64,000 bases of DNA from contig JAOXRS010000212.1 in assembly GCA_025800385.1 (NCBI GenBank), forward strand, positions 62,001-126,000, given 5' to 3'. A program made the position numbers and the translations under genes. Positions within the stretch are counted from its first letter, which is position 1. Each line of letters begins with the position of its first letter. Source of the DNA: Candidatus Albibeggiatoa sp. nov. NOAA. Its GTDB lineage: Bacteria > Pseudomonadota > Gammaproteobacteria > Beggiatoales > Beggiatoaceae. The notes below the pieces were generated by a model that worked only from the letters and a program-made list of their open reading frames with translations, did not search any database and was not told the origin of the DNA. Shown here one piece after another: positions 63,969 through 64,000 of the stretch.

Positions 63969-64000
63969 AAATCACTCCTCTATTACAATTAATCATCAAA

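Noticed and set aside
1..64000. tRNA, rRNA, insertion sequences and prophage genes
   Set aside because: I looked through the intergenic regions for cloverleaf arms, rRNA-like stretches, transposase motifs and integrases and saw none. A covariance-model scan would be decisive.

Overview
The window looks like a piece of chromosome from an AT-rich gammaproteobacterium. The arrangement ftsB-ispD-ispF, the RecD, TldD, MltD, YggS and YhbY housekeeping proteins, and the Mrp/ApbC protein next to complex I genes all point that way. A giant Ser/Thr kinase-ATPase-histidine kinase hybrid, a pentaheme cytochrome, a class of STAND/TPR proteins and a filamentous-haemagglutinin-type exoprotein are typical of filamentous sulfur oxidisers such as Beggiatoaceae/Thiotrichales. 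That placement is an inference from gene content only; no rRNA or tRNA gene was seen.

Layout. 1-3.4 kb: end of an MMPL/RND-type exporter, its likely TetR regulator (three matching operator-like sites) and a DegT-family aminotransferase, all on the minus strand. 3.75-10.3 kb: Mrp/ApbC Fe-S carrier followed by nuoA-B-C-D-E-F; the run stops after nuoF, and nuoD, nuoE and nuoF are separated by long gaps, each with a hairpin just after the stop codon. 10.6-12.7 kb: periplasmic pentaheme cytochrome c and pgsA. 12.8-16.6 kb (minus): an aldolase-dehydrogenase fusion and a GltD-like Fe-S flavoprotein. 17-22.2 kb: an orphan SUKH protein, pgk, an orphan ABC-type binding protein and a NodU-type carbamoyltransferase. 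22.4-25.7 kb: yggS, yhbY and a P-type ATPase homologue that has lost its catalytic and metal-binding motifs. 25.7-31 kb: the 1755-residue hybrid kinase. 31.3-35.5 kb: ispF-ispD-ftsB, a retropepsin-like protease, ilvA and a DUF2919-like membrane protein.

35.6-50.3 kb is the most accessory-looking part: two exported or formerly exported proteins sharing a C-terminal module, a two-partner-secretion-type exoprotein without its transporter, a candidate small RNA, tldD and recD (convergent, overlapping), and a translationally coupled P-loop ATPase/TPR pair just upstream of the glycogen branching enzyme glgB. 51-58.7 kb holds MltD, a divergent DAACS-type symporter and a two-gene RND efflux pump. 58.7-64 kb has a SnoaL-like protein, a methionine-rich coiled-coil membrane protein, a small single-pass membrane protein, and a minus-strand pair formed by an NB-ARC STAND ATPase carrying an antitoxin-like N-terminus and a membrane-anchored protein with two lipocalin-like repeats.

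The best candidates for something undescribed are the inactive P-type ATPase homologue (23.7-25.7 kb), the antitoxin-NB-ARC protein with its neighbour (60.9-64 kb), the ATPase/TPR pair (43.6-46.7 kb), and the two proteins sharing a C-terminal module (35.6-38 and 49-50.3 kb). All functional statements rest on motif reading by eye; no search was run.
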